Below, piece by piece: positions 16,448-25,117 of a DNA stretch of 64,000 bases (position 1 is its first letter; each line of letters begins with the position of its first letter). This stretch comes from Rhizobium sp. P38BS-XIX. GTDB lineage: Bacteria; Pseudomonadota; Alphaproteobacteria; Rhizobiales; Rhizobiaceae. Under the pieces are notes generated by a model that saw only the letters and a program-made list of their open reading frames with translations, made no database searches and was not told the origin of the DNA. The DNA lies in the NCBI RefSeq assembly GCF_012641435.1, contig NZ_JABAIJ010000016.1, forward strand, positions 79,014-143,013, written 5' to 3'. Both the position numbers and the translations under genes were made by a program.

Positions 16448-16835
16448 TTCATTGCCTTTCGTTTCCGGGACAGAATCGCTCGATAGGTGTCTACCATCTC
16501 TGCTGCACGGTCAGGGCGAAATAACGGCGCAGACAAGCAAGCCCGAAGTGCGACGTGTGGTTCTCTTCGCAGCGACATTGGAGCGTGCAATTCGGGAAGC
16601 ATTTCAGACCCGTTGCGTGCGATCCGGTAACGGGCCGGGATATGCCGCGCGTCTGTTACCCGGTATCCGGCTCACAAATTTTCCGTTGGACCCATTATTC
16701 TGTGGAGGGCGATGTTTACATGCCGTAATGCGCACACGTTCCTAATTAGGATATTTATGCAAAAGCGAATCGCATTGACGCCTGCTTCGACGAACGGTGC
16801 GCGATCGATAATTGAATTATTGAATGGAGTCCTTC
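16448..16835. promoter_or_regulatory. Intergenic region upstream of the ftsZ2-like gene
   Basis: 388 bases without a convincing gene. It holds an inverted repeat GGTAAC (16626-16631) with GTTACC (16655-16660) and a perfect 12-bp palindrome TCCTAATTAGGA (16740-16751), 84 bases before the FtsZ-like start at 16836, a plausible operator. Short open frames on the plus strand lack ribosome-binding sites. Confidence 0.4.
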
Positions 16836-17831
16836 ATGGCCGATGTCCGCACACCACTTGCCGGGGTGATACCGAAGATTTCAGTCGTCGGTGTCGGCGG
16901 TGGCGGCGGCAACGCGATCAACAATATGATCGCCGAGGAGTTGCAGGGCGTCGAATTCATTGCGGCGAATACCGATGCGCAGGCGCTAGCGACGTCGAAG
17001 GCCGGCAGACGCATTCAACTCGGCGCGCAGGTCACAGAAGGTCTCGGCGCGGGTTCGCTGCCTGATATTGGTCGTGCCGCAGCCGAAGAATCCATCGACG
17101 AGATCATGGATCATCTCCATGGCACGCATATGTGCTTCATCACGGCCGGCATGGGCGGCGGCACAGGAACGGGCGCTGCGCCAGTCATCGCGCAGGTCGC
17201 GCGGCAGGCGGGGATTCTCACGGTGGGCGTCGTCACCAAGCCATTCACGTTCGAAGGCAATCGCCGCATGCGCACCGCCAATGAAGGTATCGAGCGTTTG
17301 CGGGAAAGCGCCGATACCGTCATCGTCATTCCGAACCAGAACCTGTTTCGCATTGCAGACGCCACGACCACCTTCGCCAATGCTTTCGTGACCGCAGACC
17401 GGGTCCTTTATGCCGGCGTCAGCTGCATTACGGACCTGATCATCAAGGAAGGCCTCATCAACCTCGATTTCGCTGACGTCAAATCCGTCATGCGCGGCAT
17501 GGGCCGGGCGATGATGGGAACCGGCGAAGCCTCGGGCCCGGGTCGTGCATTGAAGGCCGCCGATGCCGCCGTCGCCAATCCGCTACTTGACGATATGAGC
17601 ATGAAGGGCGCGCGGGGCGTGCTGATTTCCATCTCCGGCGGCTCTGACATGACGCTGTTCGAAGTGGACGAAGCGGCCAGCCGCATTCGCGATGAAGTCT
17701 TTTCCGATGCCGATATCGTGGTCGGCGCGATCTTCGATAGAAATCTCGATGGTGTCTTCCGCGTATCAGTCGTTGCAACCGGCCTTGAAGGTGTTGCCGC
17801 ACCCGTTGATTTTGCTGCGCAACCGCAGTGA
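16836..17831 (+). CDS. ftsZ2: Short FtsZ homologue (FtsZ2-type)
   Basis: 331-residue tubulin-like GTPase. The nucleotide site shows GVGGGGGNAINNM, NTDAQAL, the tubulin signature GMGGGTGTGAAPV and the T7 synergy-loop region NLDFADVKSVM. The protein stops soon after the C-terminal domain and lacks the long linker and the conserved C-terminal peptide that binds FtsA/ZipA. That matches the short, second FtsZ known in Sinorhizobium meliloti, which is dispensable there. I chose the ATG at 16836 because GGAG lies 7 bases upstream; an ATG 12 bases earlier is in frame. No division genes are nearby, so this is not the dcw-cluster ftsZ. Confidence 0.85.
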   Translation: MADVRTPLAGVIPKISVVGVGGGGGNAINNMIAEELQGVEFIAANTDAQALATSKAGRRIQLGAQVTEGLGAGSLPDIGRAAAEESIDEIMDHLHGTHMCFITAGMGGGTGTGAAPVIAQVARQAGILTVGVVTKPFTFEGNRRMRTANEGIERLRESADTVIVIPNQNLFRIADATTTFANAFVTADRVLYAGVSCITDLIIKEGLINLDFADVKSVMRGMGRAMMGTGEASGPGRALKAADAAVANPLLDDMSMKGARGVLISISGGSDMTLFEVDEAASRIRDEVFSDADIVVGAIFDRNLDGVFRVSVVATGLEGVAAPVDFAAQPQ

Positions 17832-17867
17832 GGAACGGGTGCGCAAGGACTGCGCATGAATAGCCAA

Positions 17868-17890
17868 ACAGGCGGCCATTGGCCGCCTGT
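17868..17890. terminator. Bidirectional terminator between ftsZ2 and the convergent binding-protein gene
   Basis: Perfect 10-bp stem ACAGGCGGCC (17868-17877) with GGCCGCCTGT (17881-17890) and a 3-base loop. It lies between two converging genes. The T-run is short on both strands, so the strength is moderate. Confidence 0.65.
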
Positions 17891-17939
17891 AAGATTGGAA
17901 CTTCATCGATTTTGATGGTGTTGCGGTAGCAACATTCCC

Positions 17940-18734
17940 TTAGCGGGATGTGAGATTGTCAGGCAGCTCGGCATTGTGGTACTTGCGATAGATGTCGCGC
18001 AGAACCTTGTTGTCGAAGTTCGTCTTCACCCACTGATCCAGCCAGCCTTTCAGCGCAGTCTCGCCCTTCGGGATGCCGATACCGAGAACGGTTTCCTTCT
18101 GGGTGAACTTTACCTGCAGCGGATGATCACCCAGCTTCTTGTTGATGCCGTTGATGACGGCGGACTGGCTGGACAGAATATCGACCTGGCCGGAAACAAC
18201 CGAGGTGATGAGCGTTGCATCGTCTTCGAAGCGGACGATGGTGGCACCCTTGGCATTCGCCGTGATGTCCTGGTCGTTCGTCGTTGCGCGGGTAACGCCG
18301 ACGCGCTTGCCGACGAGGTCGGAATAGCCCTTGATCTCGACGCTGGGCGGCGCTGCCACGACGAGGGCGAGCGTTGCATACGGAATGGAGTAGTCGATCG
18401 CCTTCTTGCGTTCCTCTGTGATGCCGAGCGAGGAAACGACCATGTCGGCCTTACCCGTCTGCACGGACGGAACGCGGGCCGCATTGGTGATCTCCACCAA
18501 TTCCAGCTTCACGCCAAGATCCTTGGCAATCAGCTGGGCGGTCTCGACGTCCGAGCCCGTCGGCTTCAGGTTTTCGTCGACGAAGGAATATTCGGGGATA
18601 CCCATCGCGACTGCGATGCGGACTTTCCCGGCTTTCTTGATGTTGTCGAGAACATCGGCATGGGCAACGGTGGCAAGTGCAAGCAAACCGGCGCTGGCAA
18701 TCAGCGCAAGTTTCGAAATCATTCTCGTCGGCAT
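17940..18734 (-). CDS. Polar amino acid-type ABC transporter, periplasmic binding protein
   Basis: 264-residue family 3 solute-binding protein with a signal peptide (about residues 1-26, cleavage near AHA). The mature start VLDNIKKAGKVRIAVAMG is typical, as is QTGKADMVVSSLGITEERK. I chose the ATG at 18734 because GAGGAG lies 8 bases upstream; the longer in-frame extension has no family similarity. It is the last gene of an operon with two permeases, an ATPase, kduD, kduI and a GntR regulator. The ligand is unknown; despite the family name it need not be a standard amino acid, since ectoine and opine binders belong here too. Confidence 0.85.
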   Translation of the reverse strand: MPTRMISKLALIASAGLLALATVAHADVLDNIKKAGKVRIAVAMGIPEYSFVDENLKPTGSDVETAQLIAKDLGVKLELVEITNAARVPSVQTGKADMVVSSLGITEERKKAIDYSIPYATLALVVAAPPSVEIKGYSDLVGKRVGVTRATTNDQDITANAKGATIVRFEDDATLITSVVSGQVDILSSQSAVINGINKKLGDHPLQVKFTQKETVLGIGIPKGETALKGWLDQWVKTNFDNKVLRDIYRKYHNAELPDNLTSR

Positions 18735-18905
18735 ATGAGACTCCTCTCTCGGTTGTCCGACCCTGCGAAAGTCGCAGGTCTCCTCCTTAGGGCGGAATGG
18801 CTTTGAGTCTGTTCGAGACAAAATTTTAATCCGCACTAAAATCAAATGGATAGATCGCAATGTCGTCCGAAAGCCGCGTGCGCCTTCCGGCATCATGCCT
18901 CAGCT

Positions 18906-19634
18906 TCAAAGCTCTGCGGCCATGAACTCCTTCAGTTCGGGCGTCTGCGGATTGGAGAGGATGTCTGCTCCTCCCGTCTCCCAGACCTTGCCGGTGTGCA
19001 TGTAGATGACGCGATTGGCGGCGCGTTTGGCGAAGCCCATTTCGTGCGTCACCACGATCATGGTCATCCCGGCGCGCGCGAGATCTTCCATGACGCGCAG
19101 CACTTCGCCGGTGAGCTTCGGGTCGAGCGCCGATGTCACCTCGTCGAACAGCATGACTTTCGGCTGCATGGCGAGTGACCTTGCGATCGCGACGCGCTGC
19201 TGCTGTCCGCCAGAGAGCTGCTCCGGATAATTGTCGATCTTTTCCGACAACCCGACCTTGGCCAGAACCTGAACGGCGATCTCGCGCGCCTGATCCCGGC
19301 GCATGTTCTTCACGCGGCGCAGGGCCAGCATGATGTTTTCTGCCACCGTCATGTGCGGAAACAGATTGTAGCTCTGGAACACCATGCCGATATCCCGGCG
19401 CAGGGCGCGCAGGTCGAGTTTCGGGTCCTCGACGCGGTGGCCGCAGACATCGATCGAACCTTCCTGGATCGTTTCCAGCCGGTTGATACAGCGCAACGCG
19501 GTGCTCTTGCCGGAACCGGACTGGCCGAGCAACGCCACAACCTCGCCGGTATTGATCTCGAAAGAGACGCCCTTCAGCACTTCCAGCTCTCCGAAGCGCT
19601 TGACGACATTGGTGAGCTTAACGGCGACCGACAT
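18906..19634 (-). CDS. Polar amino acid-type ABC transporter ATP-binding protein
   Basis: 242-residue ABC ATPase: Walker A GQSGSGKST, Q-loop VFQSYNLFPHMTV, signature LSGGQQQRVAIARSL, Walker B VMLFDEVTSALDP, switch His in VVTHEMGF. The start ATG at 19634 lies inside the 3' end of the upstream permease gene (17-base overlap) and has GAGAGG upstream. It is the energy subunit for the two permeases and binding protein of the kdu-linked operon. Confidence 0.88.
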   Translation of the reverse strand: MSVAVKLTNVVKRFGELEVLKGVSFEINTGEVVALLGQSGSGKSTALRCINRLETIQEGSIDVCGHRVEDPKLDLRALRRDIGMVFQSYNLFPHMTVAENIMLALRRVKNMRRDQAREIAVQVLAKVGLSEKIDNYPEQLSGGQQQRVAIARSLAMQPKVMLFDEVTSALDPKLTGEVLRVMEDLARAGMTMIVVTHEMGFAKRAANRVIYMHTGKVWETGGADILSNPQTPELKEFMAAEL

Positions 19635-20271
19635 TGAGTTTCCTCTCAAGCGAACGGCTCCAGACCGACAGCGGATAGCAGACGCAGAAATACAGGAAGG
19701 CTGCGACGCCAAAGACCAGGAAGGGCTGGAATAGCGAGTTGTTGATGACCTGCGCGGCGCGCGTCAGCTCCAGAAAGCCAACAACCGAGGCAAGCGATGT
19801 GTTCTTGACCAGCTGCACGAGGAAGCCGACCGTGGGCGGCGTCGCGATTTTCAACGCCTGCGGCAGGATGACGTCGCGCAACGCTTGCCAGCGCGTCAGA
19901 CCAAGGCACTCTGCGGCCTCGAACTGCGTCTTGGCGATCGACTGGACTGCACCACGCCAGATCTCGCCGAGATAGGAGCTGGTGTAGACCATCATGCCAA
20001 GGCAAGCCGCCATGAGCGGCGGAACGGAAATGCCGAAGACACCAAGGCCGAAATAGAGAAGGAACATCTGAATGAGCAGCGGCATGCCCTGTACGATCTG
20101 GATGTAGACGAGGGTTACACGCCGCAGCCAGCGAAACCGCGAGATCCGCGCCAGCATGACGAAAAAGCCGGCAACACCGCCGAATAGAAAGGCCAGCGCC
20201 GAGAGCACGACGGTCCAGACAAGACCGTCGAGTAGATAGATGAGATGGTTGGTCGAAAATCCCCCGAGCAT
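19618..20271 (-). CDS. Polar amino acid-type ABC transporter permease
   Basis: 217-residue inner-membrane permease with about five helices and an EAA loop (QFEAAECLGLTRWQALRDVILPQA). The segment VQGMPLLIQMFLLYFGLG is characteristic of the HisMQ family. I chose the ATG at 20271, 7 bases after the stop of the partner permease; a longer in-frame form extends into that gene. It would form the membrane dimer with the next permease. Confidence 0.87.
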   Translation of the reverse strand: MLGGFSTNHLIYLLDGLVWTVVLSALAFLFGGVAGFFVMLARISRFRWLRRVTLVYIQIVQGMPLLIQMFLLYFGLGVFGISVPPLMAACLGMMVYTSSYLGEIWRGAVQSIAKTQFEAAECLGLTRWQALRDVILPQALKIATPPTVGFLVQLVKNTSLASVVGFLELTRAAQVINNSLFQPFLVFGVAAFLYFCVCYPLSVWSRSLERKLNVGRR

Positions 20272-20278
20272 GGACGCC

Positions 20279-20962
20279 TCACAAACCGAGTTCGAGTTTG
20301 CGACGGCGCGGGAAGGCAATCAGGCCAAGCCCGAAGAATGCGGCACGCATCAGATAGGTGATGACCACATAAAGCACCGCGACGACGACATAGGTTTCCA
20401 GCGAGCGGAACGTATTGGACTGGATATTGTTGGCAATGCCCGTCAGTTCTTCCGCCGAGATCTGCGAGCAGATCGATGTTGCAAGCATCATCAGAATGAA
20501 TTGGCTGGAAAGGGACGGATAGACTTTTTCAATAGCTGGAAGAAGGATGATATCGCGGTAGATCTGGAACTTGGACAGCCCCAATGACTCGGCTGCCTCG
20601 ATCTGGCTCGGATGGATCGAATCCATGCCGGCTCGAACGATTTCCGCCGTATAGGCGCCCACATTGATCACCATCGCAAAGACCGAGGCGGCGACGATCG
20701 GCAGGCGAACCCCGACGGAAGACAGGCCGAAGAAGATGAAGAAGATCTGGACGATGAACGGCGTATTGCGCACCGTTTCGATATAGATGCCGACAGCTCC
20801 TCGAAGGACCCGCGCGTCGGATCGGCGCGCGACGGCGCAGACAACGCCGATTGCCAGACCGATCGCCACCGAAAACAAGGTGATTTCAAGGGTCGTCAGC
20901 GCGCCCCACAGAAAGTCCTGCCAATAGGGCAAGAGTGCCCAGAAATCGAACTGATACTGCAT
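20279..20962 (-). CDS. Polar amino acid-type ABC transporter permease
   Basis: 227-residue permease of the same family: about five helices, ETVRNTPFIVQIFFIFFGL, and an EAA loop (QIEAAESLGLSKFQIYRDIILLPA). GGAGGAGA lies directly upstream of the ATG. It is the first transporter gene after kduD, 42 bases downstream, so it is very probably co-transcribed with the hexuronate genes. Confidence 0.87.
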   Translation of the reverse strand: MQYQFDFWALLPYWQDFLWGALTTLEITLFSVAIGLAIGVVCAVARRSDARVLRGAVGIYIETVRNTPFIVQIFFIFFGLSSVGVRLPIVAASVFAMVINVGAYTAEIVRAGMDSIHPSQIEAAESLGLSKFQIYRDIILLPAIEKVYPSLSSQFILMMLATSICSQISAEELTGIANNIQSNTFRSLETYVVVAVLYVVITYLMRAAFFGLGLIAFPRRRKLELGL

Positions 20963-21004
20963 TTCTCCTCCAAATGCTGCGATGCGTGGCGCGATCCTGC
21001 GCCT

Positions 21005-21760
21005 TCAGCGCGCCAGCCATCCTCCGTCGACCGGAATGACGGTGCCGTGCACATAGTCGGAAGCCGGTGCTGCGAGGAAAACGGCCGTTGCGCCGATGTC
21101 TTCGGGCTTTCCCCAGCGACCGGCCGGAATCCGGGCAAGAATGGCGGCATTGCGGTCGGGATCCTCGCGCAGCGCCGTGGTATTGTTCGTGACGAAATAG
21201 CCGGGCGCGATGGCGTTGACATTGACGCCCTTGGCTGCCCATTCGCAGGCAAGCAAACGTGTGATGCCGGCAAGCCCGCTCTTCGAGGCGGTGTAGGACG
21301 GAATGCGGATCCCTCCCTGGAAAGACAGGAGCGAGGCGATGTTGATGATCTTGCCGCGCCCCTTTTCCAGCATGTGGCGGCCGGCAGCCTGAGACAGGAA
21401 AAACGCCGTCTTCAGGTTGGTGTCGATGACGGCGTCCCAGTCTTCCTCGGTGAAATCGATCGCGTCGGCGCGGCGGATGATGCCGGCATTGTTGACGAGA
21501 ATGTCGACGGTGCCAAAAGTTGAAACTGCTTCGGCGACGATCGCCTTGACCGCTTCGATGGTCGAGAGATCGGCCTTGACGGCGTGAAACCGGACGCCTG
21601 CCTGTTCAACCAACGCCTGGGTTTCATCCATCGTCGAGCGTCCGACCGCGACGATCGAGGCACCGGCTTGTGCGAGGGCGACCGCAATGCCTTGGCCGAT
21701 GCCGGTATTGGCGCCGGTCACGATTGCGGTCTGACCCGAGAGATCAAAAGGATGTGGCAT
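21005..21760 (-). CDS. kduD: 2-dehydro-3-deoxy-D-gluconate 5-dehydrogenase KduD (SDR family)
   Basis: 251-residue short-chain dehydrogenase: NAD motif TGANTGIGQGIA (about residues 15-26), NNAG at about residue 90, catalytic Ser in ASLLSFQGG and YTASKSG for the Tyr/Lys pair. The length and the PSYTASKSGLAGITRLLACEW-type core match KduD, which interconverts 2,5-diketo-3-deoxygluconate and 2-keto-3-deoxygluconate in pectin/hexuronate breakdown. It lies 6 bases after kduI. Generic SDRs look alike, but the kduI neighbour makes the call strong. Confidence 0.88.
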   Translation of the reverse strand: MPHPFDLSGQTAIVTGANTGIGQGIAVALAQAGASIVAVGRSTMDETQALVEQAGVRFHAVKADLSTIEAVKAIVAEAVSTFGTVDILVNNAGIIRRADAIDFTEEDWDAVIDTNLKTAFFLSQAAGRHMLEKGRGKIINIASLLSFQGGIRIPSYTASKSGLAGITRLLACEWAAKGVNVNAIAPGYFVTNNTTALREDPDRNAAILARIPAGRWGKPEDIGATAVFLAAPASDYVHGTVIPVDGGWLAR

Positions 21761-21766
21761 GGGAGC

Positions 21767-22603
21767 TTACCTCAGGTCTGCGATCGCGATGTGGTCCATA
21801 TCGGTGAAACTCTTGTTGTCACCGGCCATGGCCCAGATGAAGCTGTAATTCTTGGTGCCTGCGCCCGAATGGATCGACCAGGGCGGCGAGATGATCGCCT
21901 GTTCGTTGGCGACGAGCATGTGACGGGTTTCCTGCGGCTCGCCCATGAAGTGGAAGACGCGCTGATCCGCGTCGAGATCGAAATAGAGATAGGCTTCCAT
22001 GCGACGATCATGGGTGTGGCTCGGCATCGTGTTCCAAACGCTTCCGGCTTCGAGCATCGTAAAGCCCATGGTCAGCTGGCAGGATTGGCAGACTTCCGGA
22101 TGGATGAACTGATAGATCGAGCGCTTGTTGGCAGTCGCCGCTTCGCCGGGCGTCAGGTGCCGCGCCATGTCGCGCGTCAGTCGAACGGTCGGATGGCTCT
22201 GATGCGCGGGGGTCGACACGAGGTAGAACTTGGCCGGATTGCCGCTGTCGGCGCTTTCGAAGGAAACATCCTTCGCGCCCTTGCCGACGTAAAGGCAATC
22301 ATACTTGGCCAGATCATAGCTCTGGCCATCGACGATGATCCGGCCTGCGCCGCCGACATTGAGAGCGCCGAGCTCCCGCTCAGCCAGGAAGGTTTCCTGG
22401 CCGATCTCCTTCGGAGCCGTCAGAACAAGGCTTTCCTGCAGCGGCGTTGCACCGCCGATCACCATGCGATCGTAGTGAGAATAGCAGAGCCGGATTTCCC
22501 CGCTGGCAAACACGGTCTCAATAAGGAAATGCTGGCGCAGCGTCTGGGTGTCATAGCTGCGTACCGCCTCCGGATGAGAAGCGTGCCTGACCTCGATTTT
22601 CAT
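21767..22603 (-). CDS. kduI: 5-dehydro-4-deoxy-D-glucuronate isomerase KduI
   Basis: 278-residue cupin-fold isomerase. The metal ligands are visible in SHTHDRRMEAY (His-x-His and Glu) with a later His in SIHSGAG. It converts 4-deoxy-5-ketouronate, made from unsaturated uronates, to 2,5-diketo-3-deoxygluconate, which KduD then reduces. The ATG overlaps the stop of the GntR gene by 4 bases, so regulator and enzyme are co-expressed. Confidence 0.92.
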   Translation of the reverse strand: MKIEVRHASHPEAVRSYDTQTLRQHFLIETVFASGEIRLCYSHYDRMVIGGATPLQESLVLTAPKEIGQETFLAERELGALNVGGAGRIIVDGQSYDLAKYDCLYVGKGAKDVSFESADSGNPAKFYLVSTPAHQSHPTVRLTRDMARHLTPGEAATANKRSIYQFIHPEVCQSCQLTMGFTMLEAGSVWNTMPSHTHDRRMEAYLYFDLDADQRVFHFMGEPQETRHMLVANEQAIISPPWSIHSGAGTKNYSFIWAMAGDNKSFTDMDHIAIADLR

Positions 22604-23370
22604 GGTGTGTTTTCCTTCTTCGCGGCGGATGCCAAGGGAGAGATTGCATCCTCGATGAAATAGTTCGGATCCCAGATTTCGGCGGTTTCGACTTCGTGCA
22701 AAAGCCTGCCGAGATGGAAGCCCATAGCTTGCATGGCGCCGGTCTTGTCACCCTTGCGCATGCACTCGACGACGGCGGAATGCTCATCGAGAACCCGCGC
22801 AAGTCGCCCGTCCTGTGGCAATGTGAGGAGGCGGTAACGATCGCTGTGGACCTTAACCTGCTGGATGATCGTCCAAATGCCTGGGAAGGCGGCGATGTCG
22901 CTGATCAACTGATGGAATTCGTTGTCGATCCGGTGGAAGGCCTCAACATCGTCGTCGCGAACGCTGACACTCAAATCGTCGAGATTGCGCTCCAGCAGAC
23001 GCGTGTTCGCGGGCGTCATCTTGTCAACGGCGATCGAAACGATCGTATCCTCAAGCGCCTTTCGCACCAGGATCGCTTCATAGAGCGCGCGCCGTGGAAT
23101 GCGTGAGACGAAGGTTCCGGATTGAGGGAAGATGTCGACAAGTCCGTCATCTGCGAGACGTAAAATGGCTTCCCGGATCGGGGTACGGCTGACTCCGAAC
23201 TGGGCTTCCAGTTCTTTCTCGTTCAGCAAGTCCATGGGCTTGCGACGAAGGGAAATGATTTCTTCTCGCAGCATGTCGTAGATCAGCGTGGCGGTACGCG
23301 GCGTTGCCGCACGTTGATGCGAAAGAGGAGTAACGCCGGCGATCGACCGCCGCTTGCGGGTGACAGTCAT
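22600..23370 (-). CDS. GntR-family regulator (FadR/FCD subfamily) of the kdu operon
   Basis: 256-residue regulator. Winged helix at about residues 28-95 (LNEKELEAQFGVSRTPIREAILRL), then an all-helical FCD ligand domain with metal-site His residues (AFHRIDNEFHQLI; DEHSAVVECM; FHLGRLLHEVE). First gene of the operon kduI-kduD-transporter, so it probably senses a hexuronate-derived intermediate and autoregulates. The upstream region carries an AT-rich palindrome. Confidence 0.88.
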   Translation of the reverse strand: MTVTRKRRSIAGVTPLSHQRAATPRTATLIYDMLREEIISLRRKPMDLLNEKELEAQFGVSRTPIREAILRLADDGLVDIFPQSGTFVSRIPRRALYEAILVRKALEDTIVSIAVDKMTPANTRLLERNLDDLSVSVRDDDVEAFHRIDNEFHQLISDIAAFPGIWTIIQQVKVHSDRYRLLTLPQDGRLARVLDEHSAVVECMRKGDKTGAMQAMGFHLGRLLHEVETAEIWDPNYFIEDAISPLASAAKKENTP

Positions 23371-23445
23371 ATCCGCAGTCCAGTGATTGATGGAAATGGG
23401 CTTGTTGACGACTTCACTCGGCTCCCCCCGACGATGCGAGCGAAG

Positions 23446-23455
23446 TAATATATTA
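23446..23455. promoter_or_regulatory. AT-rich palindrome upstream of the GntR-kdu operon
   Basis: Perfect 10-bp palindrome TAATATATTA about 75 bases before the GntR start, inside the otherwise non-coding stretch 23371-23622. The position suits an operator for the FCD-type regulator. The rest of that stretch shows nothing else I can name. Confidence 0.4.
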
Positions 23456-23622
23456 GTATTTTTCTAGTGGCAAGCAGATTCGAACCACGATTCACAGCGC
23501 CCTGTCATCGGCACGAAATTGCGCTCTTCAAGCGCCGCCATAGGCGGATGACCGCGGTGTCGTGGACTATGATGCAAACAAAATCACACGAAAAATGAAT
23601 GCTTTAGCCACGCGAAGGGAGT

Positions 23623-24564
23623 TTAAGCTGGCTGTCCGCCGCCAACGTCTTTTGAACTTGCCAACTCGGCGATCTGCTGCCGTAACCAACGGTGGGCTTG
23701 GTCCCGGTCCCGGCGGCGATGCCAGGTCTGGACGAAGGGGAAGGTCGGCATCGCGAACGGCACCTCACAGCAAATAAGTTCGTTGTTGGCAAGGTGAGCG
23801 AGGCTGCGTCGCGCTGCCGTCAATATGAGGTCCGTACCACGCACAAGATCCGGCGCGATCGACCAATGGGGGATTTGTATGGCAATGCGACGCTTATGGC
23901 CGAGGCGTGCAAGCATGCCATCGATCTCGCTATTGTCCTGGAGAGCCACCGAAATCTGGACATGTGGCCGGGAAAGATAGGCGGCGAGATCAATCGGAGT
24001 TTGGCTGTATCCGGCGTCGATCAGGCAGGCAAACGTCTCCTTGAATAAAGATAGGCTTCTCAAGTCGCGATGGGCCTGCTGCTTGAGCGTGGGATAGACG
24101 CCGACGGCAAGGTCGATTTCGCCGTCGGTAAGAGCCGCAAGTGCCCTGTCCCTGCCATAGGAAACCACGGAGAGATCGACAAGGGGGGCGTCTCGCCGCA
24201 AGCGCGACACGAGGGCAGGCAGGAGGATGGCTGCGCCGTAATCCGATATGGAAAGACGGAAGAGGCGCTCAGTCTGGCTCGGATTGAACCCCGGTTGCTC
24301 CATCATGGAGCGAACAAGCGCAAGCGCTTCCGCCAAGGGTTCCTGAAGGTAAAGTGCACGTGCGGTCGGCTGAAGACCCTCGTCGCCCCTGACCAGCAAC
24401 GGATCGTTGAAGATATCCCGCAATCTCGCAAGCGCGTGGCTCACGGCGGGCTGAGATCGATTGAGCCTCAAAGCCGCACGCGAGACGTGGCGTTCCTCAA
24501 GCAAGGCCTCCAGAACCATAAGCAGGTTCAAGTCCGAGGCTGCGATATTATTCATTTCATGCAT
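23623..24564 (-). CDS. LysR-family transcriptional regulator
   Basis: 313-residue LysR regulator. The N-terminal helix-turn-helix is at about residues 8-66 (LEERHVSRAALRLNRSQPAVSHALARLRD), then the two-lobed co-inducer domain. The sequence resembles the NodD/SyrM-like branch only in general layout; no specific ligand can be named. It is divergent from a VOC-family gene 73 bases away, which it probably controls. The start at 24564 has no good Shine-Dalgarno; an in-frame ATG at 24555 is an alternative. Confidence 0.85.
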   Translation of the reverse strand: MHEMNNIAASDLNLLMVLEALLEERHVSRAALRLNRSQPAVSHALARLRDIFNDPLLVRGDEGLQPTARALYLQEPLAEALALVRSMMEQPGFNPSQTERLFRLSISDYGAAILLPALVSRLRRDAPLVDLSVVSYGRDRALAALTDGEIDLAVGVYPTLKQQAHRDLRSLSLFKETFACLIDAGYSQTPIDLAAYLSRPHVQISVALQDNSEIDGMLARLGHKRRIAIQIPHWSIAPDLVRGTDLILTAARRSLAHLANNELICCEVPFAMPTFPFVQTWHRRRDRDQAHRWLRQQIAELASSKDVGGGQPA

Positions 24565-24585
24565 GATCGTGATGTCTCATTTCGA

Positions 24586-24619
24586 TTTCAATTCACATTA
24601 TTGATGGGCGAAATTGAAA
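24586..24619. promoter_or_regulatory. Inverted repeat between divergent lysR and VOC genes
   Basis: TTTCAATT (24586-24593) and AATTGAAA (24612-24619), an 8-bp perfect inverted repeat with an 18-base spacer in the 73-base intergenic region. The spacing and AT-rich arms suit a LysR-type binding region shared by both promoters. Confidence 0.45.
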
Positions 24620-24637
24620 ATGAAAGGAGAAACGAAC

Positions 24638-25084
24638 ATGAGCCAAGCAACGAATACAGATCTCGGTCTATCGCACGTCGCGCTTTTGGTGCGCGATCTA
24701 GACAAGAGCATCGCCTTCTATAAGAAGTTTGCCAATCTTCACGTCATCCACCGCAGGCAAGCCAGGGAGCCGCTTGAAGCTGTTGCCTGGATGGCCGATG
24801 GCTTACGCCCCTTCGCACTTGTCCTTGTCGCTTCGCGGAGCCTGCAGGACACGCCACTCGGTCCCTTCGGGCATATCGGCATCGCTTGTGCTACCCGTGA
24901 AGAGGTGCTGAATCAAGCGGCCGAAGCCGAGCGTTGCGGTATTCTAAGGTCGAAGCCGCGCGATGACGGACCGCCTGTCGGCTGCTGGACCTACATCGCC
25001 GATCCCGACGGCAACACGCTTGAGTTGTCGTTCGGACAGGAAATCGCCTTTACGTCCGAACGTCTCGAGGGCGCCTTGCTATAG
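24638..25084 (+). CDS. VOC-superfamily (glyoxalase/dioxygenase fold) protein
   Basis: 148-residue vicinal-oxygen-chelate protein: one pair of beta-alpha-beta-beta-beta modules, with a first metal His in LGLSHVALLVRDLDKS, a second in GHIGIAC and a Glu in DGNTLELSF. It could be a glyoxalase-like isomerase or a resistance/dioxygenase-type protein; the sequence does not decide. AAGGAGA lies 8 bases before the ATG at 24638. Probably the target of the divergent LysR gene. Confidence 0.78.
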   Translation: MSQATNTDLGLSHVALLVRDLDKSIAFYKKFANLHVIHRRQAREPLEAVAWMADGLRPFALVLVASRSLQDTPLGPFGHIGIACATREEVLNQAAEAERCGILRSKPRDDGPPVGCWTYIADPDGNTLELSFGQEIAFTSERLEGALL

Positions 25085-25117
25085 CCTGCGCCAGGCAGGG
25101 CTCGTTTCGGTCCATCC

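Noticed and set aside
16452..16745. A 97-codon plus-strand open frame upstream of ftsZ2
   Set aside because: No ribosome-binding site, no signal peptide or motif, and the region carries inverted repeats typical of regulation instead.
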